From contig NW_025776824.1 in NCBI RefSeq assembly GCF_021130785.1, positions 151,704 to 215,703 on the forward strand: a stretch of 64,000 nucleotides of DNA, in the 5' to 3' direction. The position numbers and the translations under genes are program-made. How positions within the stretch are numbered: the stretch's first letter is position 1; each line of letters opens with the position of its first letter. Source of the DNA: Homalodisca vitripennis (taxonomy: Eukaryota; Arthropoda; Insecta; Hemiptera; Cicadellidae). Under the pieces are notes generated by a model. The model saw only the letters and a program-made list of their open reading frames with translations, was not told the origin of the DNA and made no database searches. This document shows positions 61,864-64,000 of this stretch, piece after piece.

Positions 61864-63300
61864 CTATGTTCGTGCAATACCCGGACCTAACGTTTAAATT
61901 GTGTGCTAGTAGTTCTTTACTTTACTTACTATCTTACTTAATCTATGTTCGTGCAATATGGGACCTAACCTTTAAATTGTTTATTGGTATTATTGGTTTT
62001 TTACTTTACTTACTATCTTACTTAATCTATGTTCGCGCAATACGAACCTAACCTTTGAATTGGTTATTGGTTCTTTACTTTACTCACTATCTTACTTAAC
62101 CTATGTTCGTGCAATACGGACCTAACCTTTAAATTGTGTACTATTAGTTCTTTTACTTTACTCATACTATCTTACTTAATCTATGTTCGTGCAATACGGA
62201 CCTAACCTTTAAATTAGTTATTGGTTATTGGTATTATTGGTTCTTTACTTTACTTACTATCTTACTTAATCTATGTTCGTGTAATACGGACCTAACCATT
62301 TAAATTTAGGATTAGTGATTCTTTACTTTTACTTGCTATCTTACTTAATCTATGTTCGTGCAATACGGACCTAACCTTTAAATTGGTTATTGGTTATTGG
62401 TATTGTTGGCTCTTTAATTTACTTACTATCTTACTTCATCTATGTTCGTGTAATACGGACCTAACCTTTAAATTTAGGATTAGTGGTTCTTTACTTTACT
62501 TGCTATCTTACTTAATCTATGTTCTTGCAATACGGACCTAACCTTTAAATTGGTTATTGGTTATTGGTATTATTGGCTCTTTACTTTACTTACTATCTTA
62601 CTTCATCTATGTTCGTGTAATACGGACCTAACCTTTAAATTTAGGATTAGTGGTTCTTTACTTTACTTGCTATCTTACTTAATCTATGTTCGTGCAATAC
62701 GGACCTAACCTTTAAATTGGTTATTGGTTATTGGTATTATTGGCTCTTTACTTTACTTACTCTCTTACTTCATCTACGTTCGTGTAATACGGACCTAACC
62801 TTTAAATTTAGGATTAGTGGTTCTTTACTTTACTTGCTATCTTACTTAATCTATGTTCGTGCAATACGGACCTAATCTTTAAATTGGTTATTGGTTATTG
62901 GTATTTTTGGCTCTTTACTTTTCTTTCCATCTTACTTAATCTATGTTCGTGTAATACGGACCTAACCTTTAAATTTGGTATTAGTGTTTCTTTACTTTAC
63001 TTACTATCTTAATTAATCTATGTTCGTGCAATACGGACCTAATCTTTAAATTGGTTATTGGTTATTGGTATTTTTGGCTCTTTACTTTTCTTTCCATCTT
63101 ACTTAATCTATGTTCGTGTAATACGGACCTAACCTTTAAATTTGGTATTAGTGTTTCTTTACTTTACTTACTATCTTACTTAATCTATGTTCGTGCAATA
63201 CGGACCTAACCTTTATTTAGGTTATTGGTTATTGGTATTATTGGTTCTTTACTTTACTTACTATCTTACTTAATCTATGTTCGTGCAATACGGACTTAAC
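61864..63300 (+). repeat. Tandem satellite, 19 monomers, resolving into 167-bp dimers
   Basis: The core CTATGTTCGTGCAATACGG recurs at 61864, 61943, 62027, 62101, 62181, 62271, 62350, 62440, 62517, 62607, 62684, 62774, 62851, 62941, 63018, 63108, 63185 and 63275. A GC-richer forerunner lies near 61688. From 62350 the spacings alternate exactly 90 and 77. The two monomer types also differ in sequence: one has GTGCAATACGG then GGTTATTGGTTATTGG, the other GTGTAATACGG then TTAGGATTAGTG (later TTGGTATTAGTG). The ORF at 61866-62051 is an artefact of the repeat. Confidence 0.97.
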
Positions 63301-63304
63301 AAAT

Positions 63305-63830
63305 ATATTATTTCTCTGGGTCTCTATCTGAACCCAACTGACATACATAATCCAAAAGAATAAAATTTAGACCCCTGGATCGAATCCCAGCTTGATTGGG
63401 CTCATCTAGGGTATGCGATACGTGTCATTCTTAACAGTAAATGCTTGTTGTTGAGTAAAGACACGTCAAAAGCTACGTGGACTGGAAGTTTTCATCATCA
63501 GTGGCATGAAATCTTAAAGCACCTTTAATCAATGTTAGTTTTTATGTGTCGTTAGTGTTTTGTTATGTGAGTAGTTTGTATGTGTTTTGATCTTATACAT
63601 ATTTAACGCTAAGCATTTATCATTTTGCTTTGATATTCATTGAACTTTTCGACTAAATGTTTAGTAAAAAATATTTGAGATAAAAAAAGAATTTTAGAAG
63701 CAGCGACTTAGATAGATCGCAGTTTAAACAAACACATTTAACGAAAACATATTTTATTGAACATTTTAAAAAGTATATTAAAAAATTATTATTGTAATAC
63801 CAATACCAAAAAAGGGACCAGTTCTAATAG
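63305..63830. other. AT-rich DNA between satellite and transposase remnant
   Basis: No clear feature. It may be the 3' untranslated end of the element whose transposase follows, but I could not identify a terminal inverted repeat. Confidence 0.4.
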
Positions 63831-63840
63831 GTTAGTAACT

Positions 63841-64000
63841 TTACAAGTTCAAAATCAAATGTTCGAAGTGCCGCCCTTCTGTCTCAATTCACTTTCTGAG
63901 GTCGTTGCACATCCGCTCTTTGTACCCTGTTTTAAAACGTCTTCGCCAATTGAGCTGCACTCGTTGCGTAATCCTTTCATGCATGTCTTCGGGAGTTGTA
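63841..64000 (-). pseudogene. IS630/mariner-like transposase, C-terminal fragment (runs off the window)
   Basis: The minus strand from 64000 reads TPEDMHERITQRVQLNWRRR, then FKTGYKERMCNDLRK, a stop at 63891-63889, then IETEGRHFEHLILNL and a final stop at 63843-63841. The end pattern, a helix with RI.QRV...RR, an arginine/leucine-rich stretch and then G.HFEHL, is typical of the C-terminus of IS630/Tc1/mariner-like transposases common in insects. The DDE catalytic residues would lie beyond the window. The stop codon shows this copy is broken unless the window differs from the real sequence. Confidence 0.6.

Noticed and set aside
61866..62051. Repetitive 61-codon ORF
   Set aside because: It runs through satellite monomers and is broken in later monomers, so it has no coding support.
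61864..63300. Considered a CRISPR array because of regular spacing
   Set aside because: Spacers are themselves repeated, units are contiguous satellite monomers, and the genome is eukaryotic.
1..64000. Search by eye for rRNA, intact host genes, reverse transcriptase (YADD-type) and integrase motifs
   Set aside because: None seen in frames long enough to trust.

Overview
The window looks like intergenic or intronic DNA from a eukaryotic nuclear genome, most likely an insect. It is AT-rich throughout. Every ORF is short (longest 131 codons) and none is a convincing host gene. There are no operons, ribosome binding sites, intact tRNAs or rRNAs. The transposon types (a hAT of the ZMYM1-like class, a Helitron with 5' TC and 3' CTAG ends, an IS630/mariner-like transposase fragment, MITEs) and the long AT and GT microsatellites fit an arthropod, possibly a hemipteran. 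The species cannot be named from this sequence.

The largest structure is an old, diverged segmental duplication. A unit of roughly 18-20 kb runs from about 6.7 to 26.5 kb (copy 1) and again, in the same orientation, from about 26.6 to 44.6 kb (copy 2). At least eleven blocks are collinear between them. A third relative lies in inverted orientation near 58.2-60.0 kb. A short landmark block (A) recurs at 6.75, 26.6 and 44.6 kb, where the units begin and end, and once inverted at 22.9 kb. Insertions present in only one copy can be read by comparing the two. Copy 1 holds a 2,145-bp hAT relic (12589-14733) with an 8-bp target duplication, and copy 2 still has the unoccupied site at 27996-28003. 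Copy 2 holds a MITE with 97-bp arms (33141-33547), an insert with CAGGGTG motifs (about 32040-32510), and about 5.5 kb of extra sequence between 37.8 and 43.4 kb.

Region by region: 1-6.6 kb is AT-rich with little recognisable. 6.7-26.5 kb is copy 1, with the hAT relic, a tRNA-like segment and a 121-bp tandem repeat. 26.6-44.6 kb is copy 2, with two MITE-like inserts, an AT microsatellite, a GC-rich hairpin, a 69-bp perfect duplication and a 32-bp minisatellite. 44.6-46.07 kb is unclassified. 46074-49773 is a Helitron-type element with nested inverted pieces. 49.8-61 kb is AT-rich with a 96-bp GT microsatellite, the inverted third copy and members of an interspersed family. A perfect 72-bp palindrome lies at 61071-61142. 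A tandem satellite fills about 61.86-63.30 kb and settles into exact 167-bp dimers of 90- and 77-bp monomers. The right edge cuts through the C-terminal end of an IS630/mariner-like transposase on the minus strand.

No cooperating gene set is present. The content worth following up is the duplication history, the paralogous empty site, the satellite, the Helitron composite, and two short segments (18.95-19.3 / 32.5-32.7 kb, and 21.5 / 34.6 / 58.2 kb) that are unusually well conserved between copies and keep a reading frame. All alignments were made by eye, so block edges are approximate unless given as exact.
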